A DNA stretch of 64,000 bases. It comes from Marispirochaeta sp. GTDB taxonomy: Bacteria > Spirochaetota > Spirochaetia > JC444 > Marispirochaetaceae. Where the stretch lies: the NCBI RefSeq assembly GCF_963668165.1, contig NZ_OY764212.1, forward strand, positions 186,001 to 250,000, given 5' to 3'. This document shows, piece after piece, positions 45,713 through 54,531 of this stretch; the stretch's first letter is position 1; the number at the start of each line of letters is the position of its first letter. Under the pieces are notes generated by a model that did not search any database, was not told where the DNA came from, and worked only from the letters and a program-made list of their open reading frames with translations. The position numbers and the translations under genes are program-made.

Positions 45713-45854
45713 GTTCCGAAGGATGGGGATGGAGACACATCGTGTTCCGGTTTTTACCGTTGCGGAAGGACAGATTACGATTGTATCCGGGAATAAACGT
45801 CTATGTATCCTTCCGGTATAAGGTTATCTTCGTTCCATCCCCACGCTTTGGGAC
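45713..45854. other. Long imperfect inverted repeat before the second operon
   Basis: TGGGGATGGA (45724-45733) pairs exactly with TCCATCCCCA (45834-45843). The stem extends imperfectly outward to 45713 and 45854. A nested GGAAGGA/TCCTTCC pair (45764-45770, 45808-45814) gives a branched fold of about 142 bases. It begins 9 bases after the stop of the upstream gene and ends 17 bases before the next -35 box. It could be a processing/termination structure or a small inactive mobile element. Confidence 0.55.
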
Positions 45855-45871
45855 ACTAGCTAAACTTTTTC

Positions 45872-45900
45872 TTGACAGGCAGTGTTTACAGGCCTAAGAT
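45872..45900 (+). promoter_or_regulatory. Promoter of the transport/HMG-CoA operon
   Basis: TTGACA (45872-45877), a 17-base spacer and TAAGAT (45895-45900). Same geometry as the promoter at 43769. Confidence 0.75.
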
Positions 45901-45928
45901 GATATATCGTCTATATCAACTATATTAT
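45901..45928 (+). promoter_or_regulatory. Shared operator, copy B
   Basis: GATATATCGTCTATATC is a dyad (GATATA, five central bases, TATATC) starting immediately after the -10 box, followed by AACTATATTAT as in copy A. Confidence 0.6.
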
Positions 45929-45991
45929 CTATGCCATGGATAAAAACAGGATAAATGAAAACAGCCAGCATAGGTAACGTAAGGAGGAAAA

Positions 45992-47341
45992 ATGAAAGAT
46001 GAATTGCTGAAACGGTGTTTCTGGGCAGTATGCTTGCTGCTGTTTGTAAGCGGGGGCATAGCCTTTGCCGGTGGTGCTGGTGAAAAAGGCGGAGATGGAG
46101 AGGTCGTGGAAATTCGCCACATGTCGCCTCATACCGCAGGAGCAGGGTTCGGAGAGTACTTTGCGGCTCATGTGGAAAAGTTCAATGCAGAAAACCCGAA
46201 TATCCATGTAATCCACGATTCGCTTCCTTCCGGTGACCTGCGAACCAAAATCACAGTAGAGATGGCGTCGGGAAACCCGCCGAACACATCGTGGCTGGTG
46301 TTAAGCTACGCCCGGGAGTTTATGAAGGATGATCTTCTAATGGACTGGGCGCCGGTTTTTGAGGATCCTGCGCATCCTGAGTTTAAAGAAAGGTTTTCCG
46401 ACACGATTCTCTATTTCTCCCAGGACAACAAAGGCCGGGTAATGATGGCTCCTTTTGAAGTGCACATGGACGGTCTGTTTTACAACACTGAAATTTTCGA
46501 GAAGTATGGCTGGAAGGTACCTGAAACATTCGATGAGTTTGTAGCTTTAGGTCCGAAAGCCCGGGAAAAGGGAATAGCCCTGACGGTTACCGGCGGTAAA
46601 GATGTCCGCTTTGCCTGGCTCGCATCTGCTTTAATGGCCCGTGCTGCCGGAGTTGAAAATACCAACAAACTGACCATTGGAGACAAGCTCGGCGAATGGG
46701 ACAATCCTGCGTACGGTTTTCCTCAGGCAATGGCAAAGTTCGCAGAGATGGTCAAGGCTGATGTATATCCCGACGGAGTATTGGGGATAAGCCAGAACGA
46801 AGCCGACCAGATGTTTGTCCGCGGGGAAGCCGCAACCTACTATGAAGGCCAGTGGCGCCCAGGAAACTGGGAATCTCTGGGAGGCAAGGAGTTTATACAG
46901 AAGGTACGGCGGGTAGATTTTCCTGCAATGCCCGACATGAGAAACGGAGATCCCAAGGCACGGGTTGGCGGAACCATCGTTGGTCTTATAGCAGCAGCTG
47001 ACCAGCCGGAACGGGAGAAACAGGCCAGTATCGAATGGATCAAGAGCATTGAATCTCCGGAATTCTGGGCCCCCGTACTGGCAGACGGCCGGAACCTGTA
47101 TCCCGGAAAGGTCGAATACGATAAGTCAAATGTATCTGAGGTCATGCTTCAGTGTGCCGAGGCGCTCCTGAGCGCTGAAAGGCTCATTCCCTCAATGGAT
47201 ACACTTGCTCCGCCGGCGATTGATCTTGCAATCAAGAAAACAGCAATGCCTGGAATAATTGCAGGGCAATACACTGTGGATCAGGCGGTAGCCGAAGTCC
47301 AGAAAGCGGCAGAAGAGTATTTAAAATCTCAGGGTAACTAA
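45992..47341 (+). CDS. Extracellular sugar-binding protein (MalE type)
   Basis: A 449-residue family 1 solute-binding protein. The signal peptide (about 1-26, ending GIAFA) is followed by GGAGEKGGDGE, without a lipobox cysteine. The mature part has VEIRHMSPHTAG, GNPPNTSWLVLS and APFEVHMDGLFYN. AAGGAGG lies 5 bases before the start. It is the first gene of a long operon with two permeases and catabolic genes. A stem-loop follows its stop. Confidence 0.9.
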   Translation: MKDELLKRCFWAVCLLLFVSGGIAFAGGAGEKGGDGEVVEIRHMSPHTAGAGFGEYFAAHVEKFNAENPNIHVIHDSLPSGDLRTKITVEMASGNPPNTSWLVLSYAREFMKDDLLMDWAPVFEDPAHPEFKERFSDTILYFSQDNKGRVMMAPFEVHMDGLFYNTEIFEKYGWKVPETFDEFVALGPKAREKGIALTVTGGKDVRFAWLASALMARAAGVENTNKLTIGDKLGEWDNPAYGFPQAMAKFAEMVKADVYPDGVLGISQNEADQMFVRGEAATYYEGQWRPGNWESLGGKEFIQKVRRVDFPAMPDMRNGDPKARVGGTIVGLIAAADQPEREKQASIEWIKSIESPEFWAPVLADGRNLYPGKVEYDKSNVSEVMLQCAEALLSAERLIPSMDTLAPPAIDLAIKKTAMPGIIAGQYTVDQAVAEVQKAAEEYLKSQGN

Positions 47342-47348
47342 GTTTTCA

Positions 47349-47377
47349 CCGGACGGGTCCCTTGCCGGCCCGTCCGG
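47349..47377 (+). promoter_or_regulatory. Intercistronic stem-loop after the binding protein
   Basis: CCGGACGGG (47349-47357) pairs perfectly with CCCGTCCGG (47369-47377) around an 11-base loop. No T-run follows. Likely limits expression of the permeases relative to the binding protein. Confidence 0.72.
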
Positions 47378-47414
47378 GATGTATATCACTACGAATAGAA
47401 AAGGAAGGACCGGC

Positions 47415-48326
47415 ATGGTAGAAGCCAATTCCGGCAAAATGCATCAAGCGGTACAAAGCAAACGACTGGTTCCTGAAAAAAACATCTATTTAAAATCAAT
47501 CAAAGACAAATACTGGAAGAACTTTGCAATATACACTGTTCTTATAGGGTGGTCCCTTATTGTATTGCTGCCCCTGTTGTGGCTGCTGTCTTCTTCCTTG
47601 AAAACCCAGGCGGAGCTGGCCTTAAATATCTGGGGGCCGCCGAAAGATATCTTTTTTCTGAACTATTATCTTGCCTGGACCAAAAGCTACATGGGACGCT
47701 ACATGCTGAACAGTATTATAGCGACTGCAGTGGCGATTGTCCTGACCGATATCTGTGCTACAACTATTTCCTATGCACTGTCCAGGTTTACTTTTAAATT
47801 CAACAGAATTCTCTATTATCTGATTATAGCCGGAATGATGATCCCGATTCATTCGGCGGTGATTCCAATCTATATCATGGCCATGGACCTCGGTATGCAG
47901 AACAACCTCTTTGCTTTGGGCATGATATATGCCGCCTTTAGAATCCCGATTTCGGTGTTCATTCTGGAAAGCTTTATGATAACCATTCCAAAAGAACTCG
48001 AAGAGTGTGCCATTATCGACGGCTGTTCCTATTCCAGGATTTTCTACAATGTAGTTCTTCCGCTGTCCAAGGATGGAATCCTGACTATAACCATCCTGAC
48101 GGCTCTGGCCTGCTGGAATGAATTGCTGGTTGCCATGCTGATGCTTGGAAAACCCCTGGTAAAAACCCTGCCCATCGGTGTGCTGGGATTTATTGCGGAG
48201 TTCTCGGCGGAGTATACCCAAATGAGTGCAGGACTAATCATCGCGACCATTCCTAATATCATCTTCTATGCCCTGCTGCAGGAGAAGATTGTAAAGGGAA
48301 TGACCATCGGTGCAATTAAAGGATAG
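47415..48326 (+). CDS. Carbohydrate ABC permease, MalG type
   Basis: A 303-residue permease with about 6 helices after a 40-residue polar start. The EAA loop reads ELEECAIIDGCSYSRIFYN and the C-terminus ends KGMTIGAIKG. The start at 47415 has AAGGAAGG 6 bases upstream; an in-frame ATG at 47379 sits beside the stem-loop and is rejected. Unusually, the MalG-type gene comes before the MalF-type gene. Confidence 0.9.
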   Translation: MVEANSGKMHQAVQSKRLVPEKNIYLKSIKDKYWKNFAIYTVLIGWSLIVLLPLLWLLSSSLKTQAELALNIWGPPKDIFFLNYYLAWTKSYMGRYMLNSIIATAVAIVLTDICATTISYALSRFTFKFNRILYYLIIAGMMIPIHSAVIPIYIMAMDLGMQNNLFALGMIYAAFRIPISVFILESFMITIPKELEECAIIDGCSYSRIFYNVVLPLSKDGILTITILTALACWNELLVAMLMLGKPLVKTLPIGVLGFIAEFSAEYTQMSAGLIIATIPNIIFYALLQEKIVKGMTIGAIKG

Positions 48327-48331
48327 AGAGA

Positions 48332-49219
48332 ATGGCTATTGTTAATTTGAAAGGACGCCGGCGAACAATTATTCTGTTTCTACTTCCGGGATTGCTGGTG
48401 TATTTCGGACTGGTTCTGTACCCTCTATTGCAGGGATTTATTCTGAGTACACAGCGCTGGGTCACCCTGACGCGTCGTGTGTATGTGGGTATCGAAAACT
48501 ACACGAGTCTTATGCGCAATTCTATTTTCTGGACTTCCATGGAAAAGTCGGCTGTTTTTGTTATCGGAACAACTGTGCTGCAGCTTGTTCTTGGATTTTT
48601 GCTTGGATATCTGCTTTACAAGCAGCTTAAGGGATACCGCATTTTTAAGACCCTCTTTTTTGTTCCGGTCATTCTCATGACCGTGGCTGTGGGATTTATC
48701 TGGGACTATATATACAGTCCCGCCTTTGGTCTTCTTAAGCCCTTTATGGAGTTTATCGGTATGGGGGACAGGTATTTTCCTCCTCTTGCAGATCCAAATG
48801 TAGCTATCTGGTTTGTTGTCCTTGCCCATTCCTGGCGACAGGTTGGCATTCAGATAATGCTGTTTTACGCCGGCTTTATGAATATTCCTCAGGACGTAAT
48901 CGAGATGGCAACCATAGAAGGAGCTTCCGGTTTTAAGCTGATCTGGTACATGATTATTCCTCTATCCTGGGAAATCTCAAAAATGGTTGTTGTGCTGCAG
49001 ATAACCGCAGCATTGCGGGCTTTTGATCTGATTTATGTAATGACCAAAGGCGGGCCAAACCATTCTACAGAGGTTCTGCCCATGCATATGTTTGTGCACG
49101 CCTTTGAGAATTTCAACATTGGATTGGGGAGCGCTGTGGCGGTAATTATATTCATTCTATCCATGACCCTCACTCTGATTCTTCGCAGGCTCATGCAGCG
49201 AGAAACCCTGCAGTATTGA
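48332..49219 (+). CDS. Carbohydrate ABC permease, MalF type
   Basis: A 295-residue permease with about 6 helices. The EAA loop is DVIEMATIEGASGFKLIWYM, followed by the signature ALRAFDLIYVMTKGGPNHST. It starts 5 bases after its partner stops and ends 10 bases before the next gene. The ATPase must come from elsewhere in the genome. Confidence 0.92.
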   Translation: MAIVNLKGRRRTIILFLLPGLLVYFGLVLYPLLQGFILSTQRWVTLTRRVYVGIENYTSLMRNSIFWTSMEKSAVFVIGTTVLQLVLGFLLGYLLYKQLKGYRIFKTLFFVPVILMTVAVGFIWDYIYSPAFGLLKPFMEFIGMGDRYFPPLADPNVAIWFVVLAHSWRQVGIQIMLFYAGFMNIPQDVIEMATIEGASGFKLIWYMIIPLSWEISKMVVVLQITAALRAFDLIYVMTKGGPNHSTEVLPMHMFVHAFENFNIGLGSAVAVIIFILSMTLTLILRRLMQRETLQY

Positions 49220-49229
49220 GGTGGTATTC

Positions 49230-51023
49230 ATGACAAAGAAAATGTCGTCCGCTGTAGTACATGTTTGGGAATTGCTTGAGGTATCTCTTGCTGCCGAGGG
49301 GATGTACGAAAATCCCTATACTGAGGTAGATGTCTGGATAGAATTGAAAGCCCCTTCTTTTTCCAGGCGGGTTTACGGTTTCTGGGACGGAGATAGTGAC
49401 TTCAGAATCCGGTATACTGCACCCGAACCCGGCAGGTACACATGGATCAGTGGTTCAAATCAACGCGATTCCGGTCTGAATGGAATACAAGGCGAAGTCG
49501 AAGTTCTTGAATGGAATGAGAAAGAAAAACGGGAGAACCCATGCCGACGCGGCTTTATTCGTGCCACGGAAAACGGACACGCATTTTGTTATGCGGATGG
49601 CACTCCCTTCTTTTACCTGGCCGATACCTGGTGGTCTACCGCTACCTTCCGTTATCCCTGGCATGACGATGACAACCCAAGGCCCTTCGGTTCGGGAATG
49701 GGATTCAAGGACATGGTCCAATTTCGTAAGAGGCTGGACTATAACGGTATCGGAATTATTGCCGCTTTCCCCACCTGGGCCGATGACGGGCTGCCGGCGA
49801 CCCTTGTATTGGAAGATGAACATAAAACAACCGTCAGGTCGGCATGGAGAACGAACGGCCTCAGCGGTGAATGGGACGACGGTTCCCCGGCAAAGGACAT
49901 GCATAATGAAGGGGGACGACCCTTTTTCTTTCCGGGAAAGGTTCCGGGATATGAACATATAGTCCCGGACTTTAATCGGCCCAATCCCGATTATTTCAAA
50001 GTTCTTGACAGAAAAATCGCCTATCTGAATGAACACGGGTTTGTCCCTTTTATAGAGGCTGCCCGGCGTGATGTCAGCCAGGTCTGGAAAAACTATTATA
50101 ACTGGCCGGAGACCTATGGTCGCTACATCCAGTACATCTTTGCGCGATACCATGCCTTTAATACATTTTTAAGTCCCATACATTTTGATTACGCAAAGAA
50201 CTCCATTCCCTCCCGGGAATATAACCAGGCAGTCAACTGGGTGGTCAGGAAATATGGACTTCCTCCTTTTGGCAACCTGGTAAGCACCAATGCCGGTCCT
50301 TCGACACTGCGGAATTTCGGAAGCGGCGGGGACGCCGGCTGGTTGTCCTTTCATCAGATTGGCAACTGGCGGGAGCATGATCATTACTGGTATCTGACCG
50401 AGATATACAGGACCGAACCTCATCTGCCGGGCGTTAACGGCGAACCTTATTATCCAGGTTTTCCCGACGACAATCCTCCTGCGCCAGGTAAAGATGCGGA
50501 ACTAAACTGTCGGTCCGGAATGTACGGCGGTTTTCTGTCCGGAGGACTGGGAGGGTATTTCTACGGCGCGGAAGGTATGTGGGGCGGCAACATAGAGGAA
50601 GAGGCAAGGTATAAAATCTGGGATGCTCTTTCCTTTGAATCAGGAAAGCAGGTTCGCTTTCTGCGGGACTTTATCTTTTGCGAAGGAGATCGCTATCAGA
50701 ATCTGGTTCCGGATGCAGAACTTGTTACTCCGAACAAATCCGGAGATCCTTCCGGCTACCGCGGCTGGGCCTGGTGTGCCCGTACTCCCCAAAAGGATTG
50801 GCTTCTCCTCTATTTTGAAAAAGGGTGTCCACCCGCAACTATCCGCTCACTTCTACCTGACGCTGACTATGAGGGCAGGTGGTTTAATACAAGAGAGGGA
50901 AGCTGGATGCCTGCAGAGGGGGGTATGAAATTGAGGACGGATGATCTTGGACGTGCTGCTGTGCCGGAGTATCCGGACAGTGATGATTGGGCTATGAGTC
51001 TGAAACTATCAGGCAGATTGTAA
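49230..51023 (+). CDS. DUF5060/DUF4038 glycosidase-like protein, copy 2
   Basis: A 597-residue paralogue of the gene at 43944, with the same two domains: DUF5060 (about 8-95: VVHVWELLEVSLAAEGMYEN, YGFWDGDSDFRIRY) and the apiosidase-like barrel. This copy keeps the full PFFYLADTWWSTATF motif; copy 1 has LADMWLAAA at that site. FIEAARRDVSQVW and VNGEPYYPGF give candidate acidic residues. A GAGGTGG lies 5 bases before the ATG at 49230. No signal peptide. The two copies probably attack related linkages of one imported glycan. Confidence 0.82.
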   Translation: MTKKMSSAVVHVWELLEVSLAAEGMYENPYTEVDVWIELKAPSFSRRVYGFWDGDSDFRIRYTAPEPGRYTWISGSNQRDSGLNGIQGEVEVLEWNEKEKRENPCRRGFIRATENGHAFCYADGTPFFYLADTWWSTATFRYPWHDDDNPRPFGSGMGFKDMVQFRKRLDYNGIGIIAAFPTWADDGLPATLVLEDEHKTTVRSAWRTNGLSGEWDDGSPAKDMHNEGGRPFFFPGKVPGYEHIVPDFNRPNPDYFKVLDRKIAYLNEHGFVPFIEAARRDVSQVWKNYYNWPETYGRYIQYIFARYHAFNTFLSPIHFDYAKNSIPSREYNQAVNWVVRKYGLPPFGNLVSTNAGPSTLRNFGSGGDAGWLSFHQIGNWREHDHYWYLTEIYRTEPHLPGVNGEPYYPGFPDDNPPAPGKDAELNCRSGMYGGFLSGGLGGYFYGAEGMWGGNIEEEARYKIWDALSFESGKQVRFLRDFIFCEGDRYQNLVPDAELVTPNKSGDPSGYRGWAWCARTPQKDWLLLYFEKGCPPATIRSLLPDADYEGRWFNTREGSWMPAEGGMKLRTDDLGRAAVPEYPDSDDWAMSLKLSGRL

Positions 51024-51055
51024 TAGAGAGATAAACATATAACTAGGAGAAGAGT

Positions 51056-51484
51056 ATGAGAACTTTTATTGGAGAAGGACTTGGACGAATTGTTGTGTTG
51101 AATCTGCAGAGGGACGAGAAGGTTCTTGAATCCATACGTGGGCAGCTTGCTGAACTGGGAATAAAAAACGCCGTTGTTATGAGTGCCATCGGTTCACTAA
51201 AAAAAGCGGTTCTTCACCGGGTAACGGGTTTTGAAAAATCTCCGGTAGACGAATTTGTAACTCTTGAAAAACCAATTGAACTGGCTTCTCTTCAAGGGGT
51301 GGTAATTAACGGTGAACCCCATTTTCACATGGTTATTTCAGATCTGGAACAAGCCTACACAGGGCACCTGGAAGAAGAGACAACAGTAGTGTATCTGGCG
51401 GAGATTACCCTTGCGGAAATAAAAGGACTCTCACTTAAACGGGTAAAGGACGAAAACAACATCGCTGTTTTTGAGAAAAAATAG
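51056..51484 (+). CDS. PPC/DUF296-domain protein, copy 1
   Basis: A 142-residue single-domain PPC (plant and prokaryote conserved) protein, usually trimeric. There is no AT-hook. The conserved GEPHFHMVIS and YTGHLEE segments give three clustered histidines, suggesting a metal or ligand site rather than DNA binding (inference). It lies 32 bases after the second DUF4038 gene and 32 before the SDR. A second copy is at 62073 in the next transport cluster. The function is unknown. Confidence 0.85.
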   Translation: MRTFIGEGLGRIVVLNLQRDEKVLESIRGQLAELGIKNAVVMSAIGSLKKAVLHRVTGFEKSPVDEFVTLEKPIELASLQGVVINGEPHFHMVISDLEQAYTGHLEEETTVVYLAEITLAEIKGLSLKRVKDENNIAVFEKK

Positions 51485-51516
51485 CCGTCAAATATGCAGA
51501 CCGCAGGAAGGGGAGT

Positions 51517-52254
51517 ATGAAAAACGTAAAAGTTGCACTTATAACCGGCGGGGGAACCGGAATCGGACGGGCCACTGCCCTGCAGCTCGCTGTAAAAGGA
51601 GTATCCTGTGTTGTTAATTATTCCCGTTCAAAGCAGGATGCAGAAAACACGGCTGACGAAATTATTTCTCACGGCGGCTCGGCTATAACGGTTTGCGCAG
51701 ACGTAGGGGATGAAACTGCTGTACGGCAGATGGTAGATACGGTTGTCGATCATTACGGCCGCATCGATTATCTGGTCAACAACGCCGGCAGGACTGTGTT
51801 TATTTCCATGGATGACATCGAGAATTTAACGGACGATCATTGGGATTCCATTTTCAACGTTAATATCAAGGGAACCTTCCGGGTTATGCGCGCCTGCGCG
51901 GAACAGCTTAAAAAGAGTTCAGGTGCTATTGTCAATGTATCTTCCATTGCCAGCTTTATGGGGAGGGGCAGCTCAATCCCTTACTGCGTATCTAAAGCAG
52001 GCATAGACAACCTGACAAAGTGTTTTGCCAGGATCCTGGCGCCGCGGGTACGGGTAAACGCTGTGGCTCCTGGAATAGTCGAAACCCGCTGGGTCGAAGG
52101 AAAGGAAGAACACGTTCGACTGCAAACCGCTGGAACCCTTTTAAAACGGGTTTGCCAGGCACAGGATGTGGCGGAGGTTATTGTCGACCTGTTATGCTCT
52201 GCCGGGTTTGTGACTGGCCAAACCGTTACAATCGACGGCGGATTTACACTGTAA
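51517..52254 (+). CDS. Short-chain dehydrogenase/reductase (FabG-like)
   Basis: A 245-residue classical SDR. The cofactor motif TGGGTGIG lies at 10-17, NNAG at 88-91, the catalytic serine near 142-143, and YCVSK with Tyr156 and Lys160. The adjacent lyase would make acetoacetate from HMG-CoA, so a 3-hydroxybutyrate-dehydrogenase-like role is one option. A sugar or sugar-acid dehydrogenase is another. Sequence alone does not separate them. Confidence 0.88.
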   Translation: MKNVKVALITGGGTGIGRATALQLAVKGVSCVVNYSRSKQDAENTADEIISHGGSAITVCADVGDETAVRQMVDTVVDHYGRIDYLVNNAGRTVFISMDDIENLTDDHWDSIFNVNIKGTFRVMRACAEQLKKSSGAIVNVSSIASFMGRGSSIPYCVSKAGIDNLTKCFARILAPRVRVNAVAPGIVETRWVEGKEEHVRLQTAGTLLKRVCQAQDVAEVIVDLLCSAGFVTGQTVTIDGGFTL

Positions 52255-52316
52255 AAATGGATAAAATTGCTGCATATGGTCTGGTTATCAGACACGAAAA
52301 AACAGGGAGGGTATAG

Positions 52317-53210
52317 ATGGGATTATCCGAACTCCATATTGATTTTAAAAAGGTGAGCATCTTTGAAGTAGGCCCCAGGGACGGACTGCAGAATGAACCT
52401 GAATTTATTTCCACCACTAATAAAATCAGGCTTGTCGAGATGCTGCAGGACGCAGGGTGCCGCCGTATCGAGGTTACAAGCTTTGTGCATCCGAAATGGG
52501 TACCCCAATTGGCCGATGCCGTTGATGTTTTGAACGGGATCAGCAGACGGGATGACGTCAGCTATAACGCCTTGATTCCCAACTTCAAGGGACTGGAGCG
52601 CGCTATCGATGCAGGGTTAAAAGAAGTTGTGACAATTATGAGTTCAAGTGAAAGCCACAACACTAAGAACCTGAATATGAGTGTTGCAGAGTCCCTTGAT
52701 GAAATGAAGAAGATAAACGAATACGCTGCCGCCCATGGGGTTCGTGTCAGATCCTACATAGGAACCGCCTACGGATGTCCCATGGAGGGGACGATTCCCG
52801 CAGAAAAGGTGGTGGATATTGCGAAGAAGCTGGAGGAATTCGGTTCCTACGAAATATCCCTGGGAGACACAACGGGAATGGCAGGACCTGTTTCCGCGTA
52901 TGAGGTCGGCAGCAGGGTACGTGAACAGTTGAAAACAGCCAGTCTGGCTGCTCATTTTCACCGGGCTTCAGGGATCGAGTTCGCCAATGTGCTTGTATCT
53001 CTTCAGGCTGGTATTGATGTAATAGATTCGGCTGCAGGCGGTCTTGGAGGTTGTCCCTATGCACCCGGCGCTACCGGCAACATAGCAACAGAAACACTGG
53101 TTGATATGCTGCACAGACTGGGGCTTGAAACAGGTATAGACCAGAAAAAAATCAAACAGGCTGGAGATTTTGCCAAAGACCTGAGTGCCTATACACATAA
53201 GGAGGGCTGA
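52317..53210 (+). CDS. mvaB: Hydroxymethylglutaryl-CoA lyase
   Basis: A 297-residue TIM-barrel lyase of the HMGL family, splitting HMG-CoA into acetyl-CoA and acetoacetate. The family signature is intact: RDGLQNE (21-27, metal Asp22), HFH (213-215, metal ligands), the catalytic Cys246 in GGLGGCPYAPGATGN (241-255) and Asn255. SHNTKNLNMSVAE is the HMG-CoA lyase-specific loop. One change is HFHRASG, where HFHDTxG is usual. AGGGAGGG precedes the start. It stands just before the reductase gene, as in mevalonate-degrading operons. Confidence 0.9.
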   Translation: MGLSELHIDFKKVSIFEVGPRDGLQNEPEFISTTNKIRLVEMLQDAGCRRIEVTSFVHPKWVPQLADAVDVLNGISRRDDVSYNALIPNFKGLERAIDAGLKEVVTIMSSSESHNTKNLNMSVAESLDEMKKINEYAAAHGVRVRSYIGTAYGCPMEGTIPAEKVVDIAKKLEEFGSYEISLGDTTGMAGPVSAYEVGSRVREQLKTASLAAHFHRASGIEFANVLVSLQAGIDVIDSAAGGLGGCPYAPGATGNIATETLVDMLHRLGLETGIDQKKIKQAGDFAKDLSAYTHKEG

Positions 53211-53214
53211 AATA

Positions 53215-54516
53215 GTGGAAAAGCTGAAAGATATAAAAATGAGATTTACACAGGGAGATATTAAACAGCAGCATCTTGAATCGACAATCTTCAATGAGGT
53301 ATATAATTCAGATGCTTCGCATCTTCAGGACGCGTGCCACGCTGCGGCTCAAATACGCTGCTCCATGGCCGAAGAGAAAACGGGGGTCAGCCTGGATCAG
53401 ATAAAGAACTCCCGTGTAGATAACTCCGGGCTCGCTGAAGGACATCTTCTGACTGGAATTGAGATGAAGATCGGCGCTGCTTTAATACCCATGGGGCTTG
53501 CCGGGCCGGTTACAATAAAGGGCGAATATGCCGATGGCGACTATTATCTTCCCCTGGCCACCAACGAGGCGGCTCTGGTAGCCGGTGTACAACGGGGTGT
53601 AAAGGCCATCAATATAGCCGGTGGGATCAGGACCCAGGTAACTTTCGACGGTATGAGCAGGGCCCCCCTGCTTGAGGCCCCGGATATCGGTGCCGCCAAA
53701 AACTTCTGTACCCGCGTTGAGGAAGACCGGGAACTGATAAAGGAACTGAATAAAGAGATTAAAGACCCCTTTGTGCGCCTGGAGTACATAGAACCTTATC
53801 AGCTGGGAACAAAGGTTTTCCTTCGGATGGTCTGCAAGACCGGCGACGCCATGGGTATGAACGGAGTCACCAAAGCCTCCGCCGACATTGCCAGAAGATT
53901 GCTCGGGGACCTGGAGGGATGGAAACTCATTACCATTTCAAGCAATTTGTGCACCGATAAAAAGGCATCCCATATTAATATTATGAACGGTCGGGGAAAG
54001 AGCGTCCACGCTGAAGTTTTTATCCCCGAAGAGGTGCTGCAAAAAGTCTTCAAGAAAGGGGTCACCAGCAGAAGTATTGAACGGGTTGTCTTTCATAAGT
54101 GTTACCTCGGCTCCACCTTGAGCGGTACCATTAGCGGTTTCAATGTTAACGCCGCCAACGCCTTGGCTGCCTTTTTTGCTGCCACCGGGCAGGACATGGC
54201 TCACGTTGTATCCAGCTCCGCCGCGTTTGTGCAAGCCGACGCGGTAGAAGGAGGCCTGCACTTCATGGTATCCATGCCTTCCATGGAGATCGCAACAATC
54301 GGCGGCGGTACAAACTTCGGCACCGCCCGGGAAACCCTGAAACTCCTCGGATGCGGTGAAATCGGTACAAGTCCCGATGATAACAAAAATGTAAAACGCC
54401 TCGCGGAGATTTGCTGCACCGCCGTGGCAGCTCTGGATCTGAACACTGCCTGTGCCCAGGCGGCAGGTTATGAAATGGCTGACAGCCATGTCGCCCTGGC
54501 CAGGGGGGAAAAGTAG
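53215..54516 (+). CDS. Hydroxymethylglutaryl-CoA reductase family protein
   Basis: A 433-residue enzyme interconverting mevalonate and HMG-CoA. Catalytic residues are present: Glu118 in ATNEAALVAG, the lysine in TDKK (247-250), Asp327 in GQDMAH and His425 in DSHVALAR. DAMGMN (211-216) is the NAD(P) loop. TDKKxSHIN and DAMGMN resemble class I more than the class II P. mevalonii enzyme. The GTG start at 53215 has AAGGAGGG 8 bases upstream. It is divergent from canonical sequences (IPMGLAGPVTIKG in place of IPVGVAGP), so a related substrate is possible. Confidence 0.85.
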   Translation: MEKLKDIKMRFTQGDIKQQHLESTIFNEVYNSDASHLQDACHAAAQIRCSMAEEKTGVSLDQIKNSRVDNSGLAEGHLLTGIEMKIGAALIPMGLAGPVTIKGEYADGDYYLPLATNEAALVAGVQRGVKAINIAGGIRTQVTFDGMSRAPLLEAPDIGAAKNFCTRVEEDRELIKELNKEIKDPFVRLEYIEPYQLGTKVFLRMVCKTGDAMGMNGVTKASADIARRLLGDLEGWKLITISSNLCTDKKASHINIMNGRGKSVHAEVFIPEEVLQKVFKKGVTSRSIERVVFHKCYLGSTLSGTISGFNVNAANALAAFFAATGQDMAHVVSSSAAFVQADAVEGGLHFMVSMPSMEIATIGGGTNFGTARETLKLLGCGEIGTSPDDNKNVKRLAEICCTAVAALDLNTACAQAAGYEMADSHVALARGEK

Positions 54517-54531
54517 CAGGCGGAAGGAACA

